Position numbers and translations under genes: made by a program. This document shows, piece after piece, positions 32,219 through 42,458 of a DNA stretch of 64,000 bases. Position 1 is the stretch's first letter. Every line of letters begins with the position of its first letter. The notes under the pieces are model-generated. The model saw only the letters and a list, made by a program, of their open reading frames with translations, had not been told where the DNA came from and did not search any database. This DNA is from Nelumbo lutea (taxonomy: Eukaryota; Streptophyta; Magnoliopsida; Proteales; Nelumbonaceae): the NCBI GenBank assembly GCA_022828595.1, contig JAKGHH010000005.1, forward strand, positions 27,168,193 through 27,232,192, given 5' to 3'.

Positions 32219-32955
32219 TAAGGTTGCAACTTGGGCCTGGTTGACCCGAACCCAACCCTAACCCAACCCAAAAATGTTGGGTTGGGTTTGGTTGGGTTGA
32301 TGTTCGGGTTAGGGTTAAGGTTGACCCCTTAGGCAACCCAACCCAACCCGAACCCGACTCTATAGTAAATGCCATATATAAATATATGTTATATGTAATA
32401 TATAACATACATTGATTTGTTTAGATGCGTGATATTTGTATAGCCCCCACGACATATTATCTTGTATTTCTTTTAAGATAATCACTTCAATTAATCCTAA
32501 TCAGAAAGACTAAAACCTTAATAATATTAATTTATGTTTTTCGAAAATTTTATTCTTCATCTCCTCTATGTTGTTTTCTTCCCAAGAAAGATCTACCATA
32601 AGTCATAACACTTGTTTTTCAGAAATTTGTACCAAAAGAACAAAAAGAAAAACATCAACAAACAAGTACTAATGAAACTTAGGATTAATATATGTAATGA
32701 AAGTTGAGTTGAGATCTAAAATCAAGTAATTCTATGAGGTTTTAAGGGATGGAAAGAAGGTTGGGATGGGCCCAACCCGAGCCCAACCCATCTTGAAATT
32801 AACTTTGGGTTTGGTCGAGTTGGGTTAGGGTTGAAGGAATTTAGTTAGGGTTGGGTTGGTCGGGTTGGATTAGTGTTAGGGTTGGGGGTTTAGAACTTAG
32901 GGTTGGGCTAGGGTTGGCCTCAATCCGACCTAACCTGGTCCGACTTGCAGCCCTA
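32219..32955 (+). mobile_element. Nested non-autonomous hAT element, copy B (737 bp)
   Basis: Flanked by GGCATGGC on both sides (32211-32218, 32956-32963). Left end TAAGGTTGCAACTTGGGCC, right end inverted TAGGGCTGCAAGTCGGACC, matching at most positions. It has no coding capacity and is colinear with copy A (7812-8083 plus 18749-19231). It lies inside the larger hAT element. Confidence 0.9.
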
Positions 32956-33537
32956 GGCATGGCACAACTTTTCGTGTCATGCTGCCCCCAGAGCGGATCG
33001 TGCTTAGCCCGTCCAAAAATGGCTAGTTCCAATTTTTTGGGGGGCTTTTTACATAAATACCCCTCTAACAGCTATAAACAACTATATAGGGGGGATTTAT
33101 GTATTTTGCTTATTGAGGGGATAAAAATGATACAAATGCCCTCCAACAACTATATAACAACTAGTTTAGGGGGGCTTTTGGGGTAAAGTTATAAATAACT
33201 TTACAATAACCAAAATACCCCTCCCAACAACTAAAAAATAGTAAGTTTTTAGGGTATTTTGGGCAATTGAATTATTTTCAATTCCTATAAATAGTCTTAT
33301 CATCCACCATTCTTCTCATCACACCAATTCAACAATAAACATTCAACAATTCTCTTAATCTCTTCCCTTTCTCTCATACATTATCTGCAATCTAAGTGAA
33401 CTCTAAATCAACAATTTGGGAGGCTTGGAGCCTTGGACGTTGAAAGTCTTTACTCATTGAAATCAAGTTGGGATTCTAAATCAACAATCCAGGGTAAGTC
33501 CAATTAGATTAATTTTATTTTTTTAGAATTAAAAAAA

Positions 33538-34380
33538 ATGGCTAGCTCTTCCCAAAACCCCAAGTTTAGTAGCCCGATTTGGAAAATATTTAAAATAGAG
33601 GATGTTGAGGGGAGGGGGAATAGAGCAGTTTGCCAAAAATATAGAAAAGACTTTAGCAATTATAGCAAGGGCGGTACTGACCCTTTGAGCAGACATTTTC
33701 TCACACATGAGAAGGAAGAAGAAATAACCCACAATTTAAATAAATTATTGAAATAATGCAAAATAAATTTTAAAAATATTGGGAGAACATTTCTCCCCTT
33801 TATTGCTTAGCTACAATATTAGATCCTAAGATTAGGAAAGATGGTTTTGATATTTCACTTGAAACATATTGTGAAAATATGAATGTTGAGATTGAAAAAA
33901 AAAAAAAAGAATAAATTAATAATTTATTATTTGAAATGTATAGTTTATATGAATCCGATTATCCGAAGCAGTACGAAATAATAAGTAGAAGGCAGAAATT
34001 TTCTACTTCTACAACAAGTTCATTTACTGAACTTAATTTATTTACAAGCAAAATTTTCTAGTTTAGGTGAGGGAACAAATAATTTTGATATTTCAGCTTG
34101 GTGGAGTGATTGAGTGAACATTCAAAAAATTGTCTAGTTCTCGCCACCATGGCACGTGATCTGTGATCTACTAACCCCTTCGGTGTCTACAGGCTACAAT
34201 TCCATCGGAGTCTTGTTTAGTTGTTTTAGTGCAGGTACCACTATACCAGGTTTGGCTAGATGTAGTCATGCAGAAAATAGATTACAACTTTACAATTACA
34301 AGACAAAGGAGGGCATGATACTACTACATACATCGGATATTTCACCTAAAGCAGATGATGAAAGTCATGATTCATGAACA
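33538..34380 (+). pseudogene. hAT transposase remnant (BED zinc finger and dimerisation end)
   Basis: The first frame (33538-33756) reads MASSSQNPKFSSPIWKIFKI and, after it, AVCQKYRKDFS, GGTDPLSRHF. This is a BED zinc-finger pattern, but the first Cys-x2-Cys has become CQKY. Further on, ATILDPKIRKDGF and SLYESDYPKQYE fit the middle of plant hAT transposases, and VLATMARDL near 34140 fits the C-terminal dimerisation region. Much of the catalytic core is missing, and stops and shifts separate the parts. Confidence 0.8.
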
Positions 34381-35086
34381 ATAGTTGACTAGTTGTATAG
34401 AATTTTTTATTTTTTTCAAATTATTATAAAATTTGTTTTAATTTTATTTAATTTATTTTCTATTAATGTAATTTTGATTTTCAATTTGTAGCTATATTGT
34501 AAATTTTATATTTTATTAATTTATTCCATTTTCATATTTCATTCATCCAAGTATGTAGTATCCAACCATTGTATATTTCAATATTTGTATGCTTTGTAAT
34601 TTGTATCATTCAAATTTAAATGAAATAAAATTCCTATTTGAATTGTTTTATTTATTTATTTTTTGGGTAATCATAATCCATTCAGTCTAGCCCGGTTCAA
34701 CCCAGGCCCAAGGCCCACCCTATAGCCCAACCTGGCATGGCTTGCAACCCAGCTCGGCCCAAGCCCGCAGCATGGCAAGGCATGGCTTGGGCCCACACGG
34801 GCCTGGGCGGTGCTGGGCCGACCCCTTAAATTTTCACCAAGGAGGGCAGCACAGCCCGTGAGCCAACACGACACAACCCACACTTTGCACGGGCCACCTC
34901 GGCACAGCCTACCTTTATTGGGCCCAACCCAAGCCCAGGCCAACCTCAAGTCAGCTTCAGGTTGGGTTGGGTAAATCGGGTTGAAGGTTGGGTTGGGTTA
35001 GGGTTAGGGTTAGGGTTTAGGGTTTAAATCTTAGGGTTGGCCTCAACCTGACCTAACCCGGCCCGACTTGTAGCCCTAGGAGAGGT

Positions 35087-35770
35087 CCTTCTCTATGGGT
35101 TGAGAGGTTAAATGTAAGAGACCATTACAAGGCTAATTACTTGATGGGCTCTATCTTACTTAAAAGTTCATTATCCTTGGATTTTCTAGGATGGCCAAAT
35201 TCAATGATCATTTAAGTGTAAATGTTGGGCCTATATTGATCCCATAATGATAAGCTCAAGGGTTCACTGTGTTTAGCAATGAATTTGGCCAAGCCTTTCC
35301 ACAAAGGCTGGGTCAAAACCATGTGGACTTATGTGAGGTCATTGTGGGGTCTCACACCATACAAATCTGGCCTAAGTTGGCCATGCAACACCCATGGGTC
35401 GTGAGCCTTATAGCTAATGGGCCTAAAGCCCATAATTAATATGACTAATTAAACTAGCACATGACAACCATGGGGCGAATTTGGGTATGAAGCACCTAAT
35501 CTTATAAGAAGATACGGTATATTTCTAATTGGAGTTTAGTTCTGATTTAGATTTGGATTATCTCCTAATTAGATTAAGAGATAGCTCCATAAGAGATTAT
35601 AAAAGAGGAGGGGGTGGATTAGTCCAAGATAACTTCATATTTTTGCAATTTCTGGTCCTCTTTACACCCTTTTGTCTCTTAGTTTTTTCATAGTTCGACA
35701 TCAACTATCTAAGATTGATTTAGATTAGTTTTCTTCTTATTTTCTAAAGAAAAATTTAGGGGATATCAGG
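35087..35770 (+). repeat. Copia 3' LTR, second part
   Basis: Resumes after the duplicated GGAGAGGT. A TATAAAAG box at 35598-35605 is a plausible LTR promoter. The LTR end and flanking duplication could not be placed; 35770 is a guess. Confidence 0.45.
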
Positions 35771-36746
35771 CTCATCATCCTCAGTTCAATTCAAGTAGTT
35801 GGATCTCAGTTTTGCAGAAAATTGTGTTGCGGAATTGGCTTCAAGAATACACCATGCCATTTTCAGTGGAGTCTGGTTTTAGAACTGATTTAGGCATAAA
35901 CTTCCACCTTGGGATCTGCATTTGTGGTATCCATATCAGTTACACATCTCCTTCTTTCTTTGGTTTCAAATCTAGTTCGATTCAGTGCAAGACCGATTTA
36001 GAAAAATGCAGTTTTTCACCCAGCCATCTTGCATGGTTCGGCCATCCATATGATGGATCCTAACCCCTCAAACAGAAGGAAATATCAATCATTTCTTGTG
36101 ATATCAAATATTTGGTGTTGGATGAGGTGGACACCATGTCCAATTGTGAAATGAAATACAATGACCTAGGCTTTTCAAACTATTTTTATTACTACAACAA
36201 TGCCTAAGGCAATGTGCAAAGGTTAGCTGATGAAGAGCTTAATAAGAGGTTTCTTTTTTTTTTTGTTTTGATAAACCTCTAAGAGGGGCTATGCGGGGGG
36301 GGGGGGGGTCGCCTTCTTAAGATTGTCGATGACAAGCTTTTCCATTGGAGAAGTTGAGAGTAAGTATGCATGTGCTTTTCTCATGGTACATTTTATGTTT
36401 CCAAAATAGTGTACAGTTTTTTTTATATTTCTGTATGCCTATAAAAATTATTCTTCTATGTCACACTTATTTTTGTTTAATATGATGAATATATGATAAA
36501 AATGATACCCAATTTTTCTATAAAAGTTTTGTATTCTTTATACTTTTGTATGTTTTCGTAATTTTTTAATTTTTATTATTATTTAATTATGACATCTAGG
36601 GTTGACACATTTGATCCAAAAGGATGGATTGTCGACTTACCACCAAACAGGAAAACAACTTCATTTTTTGTATTTGTTTTAAATTTGTATTTTATTTCTA
36701 TCATCAATAAAAGTAACAATTCTTTGTCACATTAATTTTTCTATAA
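35771..36746. other. No recognisable gene
   Basis: Unique-looking or decayed repeat sequence. An open frame at 35812-36063 has no recognised motif. A run of about 15 G near 36294-36308 is the only marked feature. Confidence 0.35.
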
Positions 36747-36955
36747 GCTCAGTTTGGAAGGAGTACAAATATAAATATGTAGAGATCAAAACCTCATATT
36801 GTGTATTATTTTGTATGCATTTGCATTGTACATATTTATATTTGTACTCTTTCCAAATTGAGCATCTCAGTTTGGAAGGAGTACTAATACAAATATGTAG
36901 AGTGCAAAACCTTGCATTTTGCATGTATTTGCATTGTACATATTTGTATTCGCTT
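36747..36955. repeat. 117-bp inverted repeat followed by a partial direct copy
   Basis: Left arm GCTCAGTTTGGAAGGAGTAC and right arm GTACTCTTTCCAAATTGAGC (36747-36863) are inverted copies. The pairing extends through AAATATAAATATG/CATATTTATATTT. Directly after, CTCAGTTTGGAAGGAGTAC starts a second copy (to ~36955). Transcribed, the first would fold into a long hairpin. Confidence 0.8.
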
Positions 36956-36963
36956 TAGGGTAA

Positions 36964-37308
36964 ATTGTTGAAACTTGCCCTAAAGTTTGGTATATATAAT
37001 CACCTCCCCTAAATTTCTAACATAGTTGTGAATATAGACCCCCAAAATGCCCATACAGTTACTATTGAGGCTGATTTCTATAGAAAATAAAAATAATACA
37101 AACTTTGAACAACAAAAAAGGAGTTTAAAATTGCAACTTTATCTTTGAGCATCTGATATGATGAGTAAATTTGGAAAATAAATAAATTTCAGAAAAGAGA
37201 TTGGAAGGGCTTGGGTAGAGGATTCTAACAAGGGGATGCTTGCAATTGTGTTAGAAAGTATAGGGGAGGTGATTGCCATTATCAAACTTTGGAGGAGGTT
37301 TCAGCAAT
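36964..37308. mobile_element. MITE with ~75-bp terminal inverted repeats
   Basis: Left ATTGTTGAAACTTGCCCTAA with AATCACCTCCCCTA and TTTCTAACATAGTTG; right (inverted) ATTGCTGAAACCTCCTCCAA with AATCACCTCCCCTA and TTTCTAACACAATTG. ~345 bp, no coding capacity. No clear target duplication, so the superfamily is uncertain. Confidence 0.75.
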
Positions 37309-37344
37309 AGGATTCAATGAAAGAATGCAAGTTAATTCCCTAAA

Positions 37345-38352
37345 CATAAGACTTAATGAGAGAGAATTGAGTGGGGAGAAAAGTGGTTGCTCAAATTACA
37401 TTTTTGTCTTTACAATTAGAGAGAGACCAAATTTAAAAATTGAGATATTTTAGTCAAGCAAAAATTTCACAGTATCATTAACACTTTTGATTTAACTAGC
37501 TAGAGAACCTACCAATTGATCCACTATTAGTTGCTTCTCATACTATGCAGTTAACTTTTGTACTTCTCATAAAATATAAGCTATATAAAAAGGAAAAAAA
37601 TTGAACTCAATAACTAATAAGAAAAAAGAAAAAAAAATCTAATATTTCATCTGTAAAAAAACTAAAATTATATAAAAATTTTGGTGAATCATTGCTACTT
37701 CATTTTTTCCCGTAAAATATACATTTTTAAACACTAGCTTATGCATCACGCAGGTCACAGATAGTATAAAGATGTGCCCAATCTTTCTATATTTGTTATT
37801 TATTTATATTTTAAAATTTTTTATTTAATTATGATATCATGGATTAGCCCACTTGACTCTAATGGTTCAATTTCTTACTCGCCACCATGATGGAAAAATA
37901 ATTCCATTTTTTGTAAATTTTAAAAAACAAGTATTTTATATTGTTAAAAGTATTGGATGTAGATCTAATTGATAGAATTTATTTGTTTTTATTTTGTGAA
38001 AATAACATCTTAAATATGTGATTTAATAAAAGAATGGGAGTTAATACTTTATGAAAGACTAAATGAGAGGGAATTGAATAAGGAGAAATGTATTAGATCA
38101 AATTACATTGTGTGCCCTCACAATTAGAGAAGGACCAAATTCAAAAAAAGGGGTATTCTAGTCAAGAAAAGGATTCAGTGAATGTTAATGGGAATAAATA
38201 GTTTAAATATGAGACTTAATGAGAAAGATTTGAATAAGGAGAAAAGTGGTTTTTTAAATTACATTTCCATCCTTAAAATTAGACAAAGACCAATTTAAAA
38301 AATTGAGGTAATTTAGTCAAACAAAAGTTTCACACCATTATTCACACTTTTA
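37345..38352. repeat. Three dispersed copies of a ~150-bp sequence
   Basis: Copies at ~37345-37490, 38040-38190 and 38208-38352 share (A)GACTTAATGAGA, GAATTGA(A/G)T(A/G)(A/G)GGAGAAA, AATTACATT, AATTAGA(G/C)(A/G)(A/G)AGACCAA and TAGTCAA(G/A)(C/A)AAAA. The last two are adjacent direct repeats. No protein is encoded. Confidence 0.7.
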
Positions 38353-38531
38353 ATAATAAATATAGACAACAGTATAGATTATCTCATGGAATGGCCAAGA
38401 TGTTCATGTCAATTGAGAGGGATGTTTACTGATCTAATGACCCTCCCAGTTTTTTGTGCCGTTTTGTAAACCCTTTTTTCTTTGTGATATAAGCTTTTCT
38501 TTTATAAAAAGGCCAGCTATTGTCTCCAAAA

Positions 38532-38576
<45 letters not shown>

Positions 38577-38597
38577 GTTGTTGTTGTTATTATTATT
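38532..38597. repeat. (ATT)n/(GTT)n microsatellite
   Basis: About 15 ATT units followed by GTT units and a few more ATT. The 60-77-codon Tyr- or Ile-rich frames across it are artefacts. Confidence 0.95.
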
Positions 38598-39960
38598 TCT
38601 ATAGGTGTAAAAATATGGGGAATGTAATTGATTTTGATTGAAATTTTGAAGTAAAACAAAAATGAATTAGTGCATTCTTTTCATTTATACTTAAAATGTG
38701 TTTGTGTAAATACGATACAATTGCACTGCAAACAAGATCTTTAACATTTAACATAGGCAACTCTTTTCCCAATTAATCATGGGTTGTTAAGTGTGTGTGT
38801 GTGTGTGTTTTTTTTTTTTTTAATTTAACATAACTATACTAAAGCAAAATAGATACAACGAATCCAGTCAGCTTGATGGAGAGCCCCACCAATATGAGCA
38901 AGTTCCAAAAGATTTTGCTTTACAAGCCATCACATGAGCACAAACAGTCTTTAACATATGTCTATACAAAAAAATATCCAATTAAAAAAGTTTGGAACAA
39001 AGTTCTAATTTTATCTCTCCAAAACAGGAACTGCCAACAAACTTCCCCTATCATCATCTCCATTACAACTGTTCATCAGATGTTGAGAGTCTCAAACTGT
39101 GGTAACTTTTTCTCCAGCTCTGGGCTTTTGCAATTACCAAACCGCCATGCATGATTAAAGGAAATTTACTATTTTCAATTGGTTAATTGAAGGTAATTTA
39201 TTAGGACCTTAAATTCTTGTTTATTGAAAATGCTGCATTACATCAAACATATGGGTGATTATGACTGTAGTTTGATATATGATGAAAAAGAAACTATGAC
39301 TGTAATTACATGATTCTTGATTTGAAAAGATCTTTCTTATTAAAGGTGCTAAACCAATTTTTCGCACATGCTTTATTGATCTACTTCATTTCCACTTGTC
39401 ATAAGGACATTGCCATTTCTTTCCAATTTCCATTACACAAGTGAGCTATTTTGACTGGGATGTTTCATTAGTCAGTAGCAATTCTGTCCTTAAAGACCTT
39501 ATATATGTAGGTTGTGGTGTTTGGTTGCAGCTATAAGTATATTACTAATATTTATTAGATTACCCCTTTATCGAAGAATGTACAGAACTACAGATCTTTT
39601 GGAAATACAGATCTGTATTGAACTACAGATTATTAGACTACCCCAAGACAAGATGGATCCAAGCTTCCTTGCGTTAGGGCCTTGGGTTTTTGGTTATTAG
39701 ACTACATATCTTTTGGCATGATTGCTTTAGGTAGGCCAAAGGGCCTAAGTACTACAGTTGGAATTTTTTGGATTTTTTTCAATATTTTTGGAAATTTTTC
39801 TGTACTTTTTTGGAAATTTTTCTATACTTTTTTGCATTTTATTATTTTTATATTTAGATATCTTTATTTTTTCATATATTGTTCTTTTCCCTGTATTTTT
39901 TTGTATTTTATTTAAATTTCTATGGTATTTTTTATTATATATAAGTATTTTTTTATTTTT
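38598..39960. other. No recognisable gene
   Basis: AT-rich DNA. A short (GT)n at ~38792-38808, T-rich text at 39760-39960, and no conserved protein, RNA or transposon end that I can support. Confidence 0.4.
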
Positions 39961-40485
39961 TTTATGACGCCACGGGTCGAACCGTTTGACTTGGATGGTT
40001 GAACCGCCGAATTGGAAAATAGTGCCCTGACCGGTTCGATCACTGGTTCGGTTCTAAAAACCATGCAACAAATTGTAGGGAGGCTCTTCTTGAGAGGTGT
40101 GATCTTGAGTCAGGGAACAGAGGGTTATATTGACTGAGTTATTAATCTAGCGTCTGTTCGGCATCGATGTCGCTGCTATAGAAAATGGCGATACATCAGT
40201 GCTATGTCAGAACGATGCTCTAGGAAACATCTCTTTGTTTGTAACCATTTTTTCATAAAAAAATAGTGCTTCAAGCCACGCCTTGGAATTATGAAGGCAT
40301 GGCTTGGAGCAACGCCGAATTTGACATTTCCTAAAGCTGTAGCTTGTTGCTGTCAATAGGGACATGAAGTGGCAGTGACAGGGACATGACATAGCATTGG
40401 ATAATAGGTACCAGTACTACTAAAAACGTTTCCTGGAATATTGGTACCAAACAAAAAAAGTTGTTGCCCCAAGAAACATCCTACC

Positions 40486-40674
40486 CAGGGGCGGAGCCAG
40501 GATTCTTTATTGAGGGGGGCCAAAGGGTAATATGCATGCATAGAGGGGCAAAAAAGATAAGAAACATGGATAAGAGGGGCAAAATATATGTGGGATTTAA
40601 ACAATTGCTATGAGGATTTTCAAGGCATAAGGGGGGACATGGCTCCCCTCTGCCACCCCCTGACTCTACCCCTA
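40486..40674. mobile_element. hAT-type MITE (189 bp) with TSD ATCCTACC
   Basis: Begins CAGGGGCGGAGCCAGGATTC and ends with the inverted match of TAGGGGTAGAGTCAGGGGG. Perfect 8-bp duplications ATCCTACC lie at 40478-40485 and 40675-40682. Short inverted termini of this kind with 8-bp duplications are common among plant hAT MITEs. Confidence 0.88.
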
Positions 40675-40847
40675 ATCCTACCTAACAGCAATGTTTCCAA
40701 ACAAAAAAACACTATTTTTTTAAAAAATGGTGCTTCCAACCCACACATCAACAACATAATATATCTACAACATCGATGCCAAATATAAACTCAGAGACAA
40801 GTTATAGAAAAATTTTTCATTTCTTGCTTGTCAAACAAAATACCAAG

Positions 40848-41771
40848 TGATGGAGCACAATCCAGCCGGTCTTAGCTATCAACGAACTTGCCTCTGAGCT
40901 GGAGCGTCGGGGATCCTGAAACGGTAAAGATGAGAGAACTCCGGGGGGAACCCGGTGTGATAACTCCAAATCTCAAGTCAGTAATCTCTCAAAGGCAAAG
41001 TGTAGACCAGATAGCGCAAAGTTCACATACCTTGTTCGTTGGGGGTAGGGGGGCTTTTATAATCACTTCGCGCACTCGCTCCGACGCCCTTGTCAGGTCG
41101 GGTATGATTACCCTTGCATCTGTCAACTCGGGCGTCGTCCTTTCTCATGGGACAGAACCGTCACTGCCTTTTGTCGGAGCCGCCTCTCTAACTGGAGATG
41201 GCGGTGTCAAGAGGCGGTGGCAGGTGGCCGTTCGGAGAGCGGCCGTCAAGCGTCAGATCCCAAGTTAGTCAGGTGCACGACCCTTGGGTACGGACTTCCT
41301 TGGTGCCAGGCCTAGTACGGTTTATTTGGTTTTGGTGCCCTGAGGGCAATGTGGAGTGGTGAGCGAGACGAAGTCTTGAGTTCGGAGGTATGTATAGGGC
41401 AGGTCAGTTTGGCGAGGTGTATCCCGAGCTGTTACAAGGCAGGCAGTTTGGCGAGGTGTATCCCGAACTGTTATAAGGCAGGCCAGTTCGGTGAAGTATG
41501 TCCCGAACTGTTACAAGGCAGGCCAGTTCGGCGAAGTATGTCCCGAACTGTTGCAAGGCAGGCCAGTTCGACGAAGTATGTCCCGAACGATACAAGGCAG
41601 GCCAGTTCGGATTACTTGTTTGGGGCAAGGGTGAGTTTGGGCCCCTAGTAGGGAGTTCTGACCGCTGGTTTCTCCCCTTGGTGCTTGCGCCTTAGGCTTA
41701 CTTTTGTGTCGAGCTGTTGTCTTTGCCCCGTGTCGCATAACTGTGAGGTCGGGCCAAATCTTCCTTCATCA
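40848..41771 (-). repeat. 3' LTR of Element 2 (924 bp)
   Basis: Window-plus ends are TGATGGAGCAC and CTTCATCA. CTTTTATA at 41054-41061 is TATAAAAG on the element strand. It exceeds the other LTR by 64 bp, chiefly from one additional ~40-bp tandem unit and small indels. Confidence 0.9.
41405..41603 (-). repeat. ~40-bp tandem repeat in Element 2 3' LTR (five units)
   Basis: Units read CAGTT(T/C)GGCGA(G/A)GT(G/A)T plus CCCGAACTGTTACAAGGCAGGC on the plus strand. Five units here, four in the other LTR (51174-51330), where the third is missing. The copy-number difference arose after, or during, insertion. Confidence 0.9.
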
Positions 41772-41788
41772 ATTGCCCCCCACTCCTC
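41772..41788 (-). promoter_or_regulatory. Polypurine tract of Element 2
   Basis: On the element strand GAGGAGTGGGGGGCAAT ends where the 3' LTR begins; it differs from that of Element 1 by one base. Confidence 0.8.
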
Positions 41789-42269
41789 ACGCCAAGGGTC
41801 TTGCCCTGGTGCAGGGAGTTTTGCAAGGTGGTAGGTGGATTTGTCCAGTTCTTCGAATCTTGACTGCGCGAGTTGCTTTTGCTAGGGTTCTTCGGTTTCG
41901 AGAAGGCGGGAAACATGCCTACTGCTCATAAATGTTGACGGACGTGACAGCGCGCGTTTAAATTCCAAAATTTGCACCGCTGGGACATGACAGCGGGTCA
42001 TTTAAATTTGAAAAAAGTGCGCCACTGCCGTTCTGAAGAGACGTGCGCTGGCGGTTTTGTCAGTTGCAGGGAGACGTGCGGCGCGTTGTCAGTTTCAGAA
42101 AGGTGTGCATCGACGCGATGTCGGTTTCAAAAAGACGTGCGCTGATGTTTCACTCTTTTTGAAAAGATGTGCGGCAATCACGTCTCGACCTCAGGGGACG
42201 TGTGGTTAGCGCGAATGTGGGCCGTCGGATCGTCTTTGATCTGCACTGCTGGTTCTTGGTTACTGTAGC

Positions 42270-42278
42270 TATAAATAG
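42270..42278 (+). promoter_or_regulatory. TATA box of the antisense gene (Element 2)
   Basis: TATAAATAG, 181 bp upstream of the accessory gene's ATG (42459), outside the LTR. Identical to the nonamer at 17575-17567 in Element 1 although the surroundings differ. Confidence 0.65.
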
Positions 42279-42458
42279 TGGGGGACCCCAGTCGATTTGT
42301 CACTTCTGCGGTTTGCCTATTGAGCTCGCGTCCAAGTTTTTTCAGCTGGCGTCTAGGCTGGTTACTTAGCCTCCAAGGTTTTTTGGCTTGTTCTTGTCTC
42401 CGGAGCCTTCAAAACTTTCTTCCGATGAGTACCTTCCTGAATCCTCCTATTTTCCTCG

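Larger units (their letters stand above)
31504..35078 (+). mobile_element. hAT-type DNA transposon (3.6 kb) with TSD GGAGAGGT
   Basis: Flanked by perfect 8-bp repeats GGAGAGGT (31496-31503 and 35079-35086). Left end TAAGGCTACCCG, right end (inverted) TAGGGCTACAAGTCGGGCC; the short terminal inverted repeat TARGGCTAC fits hAT. It includes the hAT transposase remnant at 33538-34380 and a second, nested hAT element at 32219-32955. The ends share the GGGTTGGG-rich text of the ~740-bp elements, so this is probably the autonomous relative of that family. Confidence 0.85.

Noticed and set aside
35812..36063. 83-codon frame after the copia LTR
   Set aside because: No motif, no coding-like context, and probably LTR or flanking repeat sequence.
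38426..38659. Ile- and Tyr-rich frames on both strands
   Set aside because: They read through the (ATT)n microsatellite.
39682..39967. Phe-rich frames resembling membrane segments
   Set aside because: T-rich low-complexity DNA; two overlapping frames have the same bias.
39961..40070. Third copy of the 3410/54137 repeat
   Set aside because: Shares GGTTCGA/GAACCG-type words only over short stretches; not colinear enough to claim by eye.
41404..41738. Overlapping Pro/Trp-rich frames in the Element 2 LTR
   Set aside because: They read the ~40-bp tandem repeat; the period is not a sign of a repeat protein.
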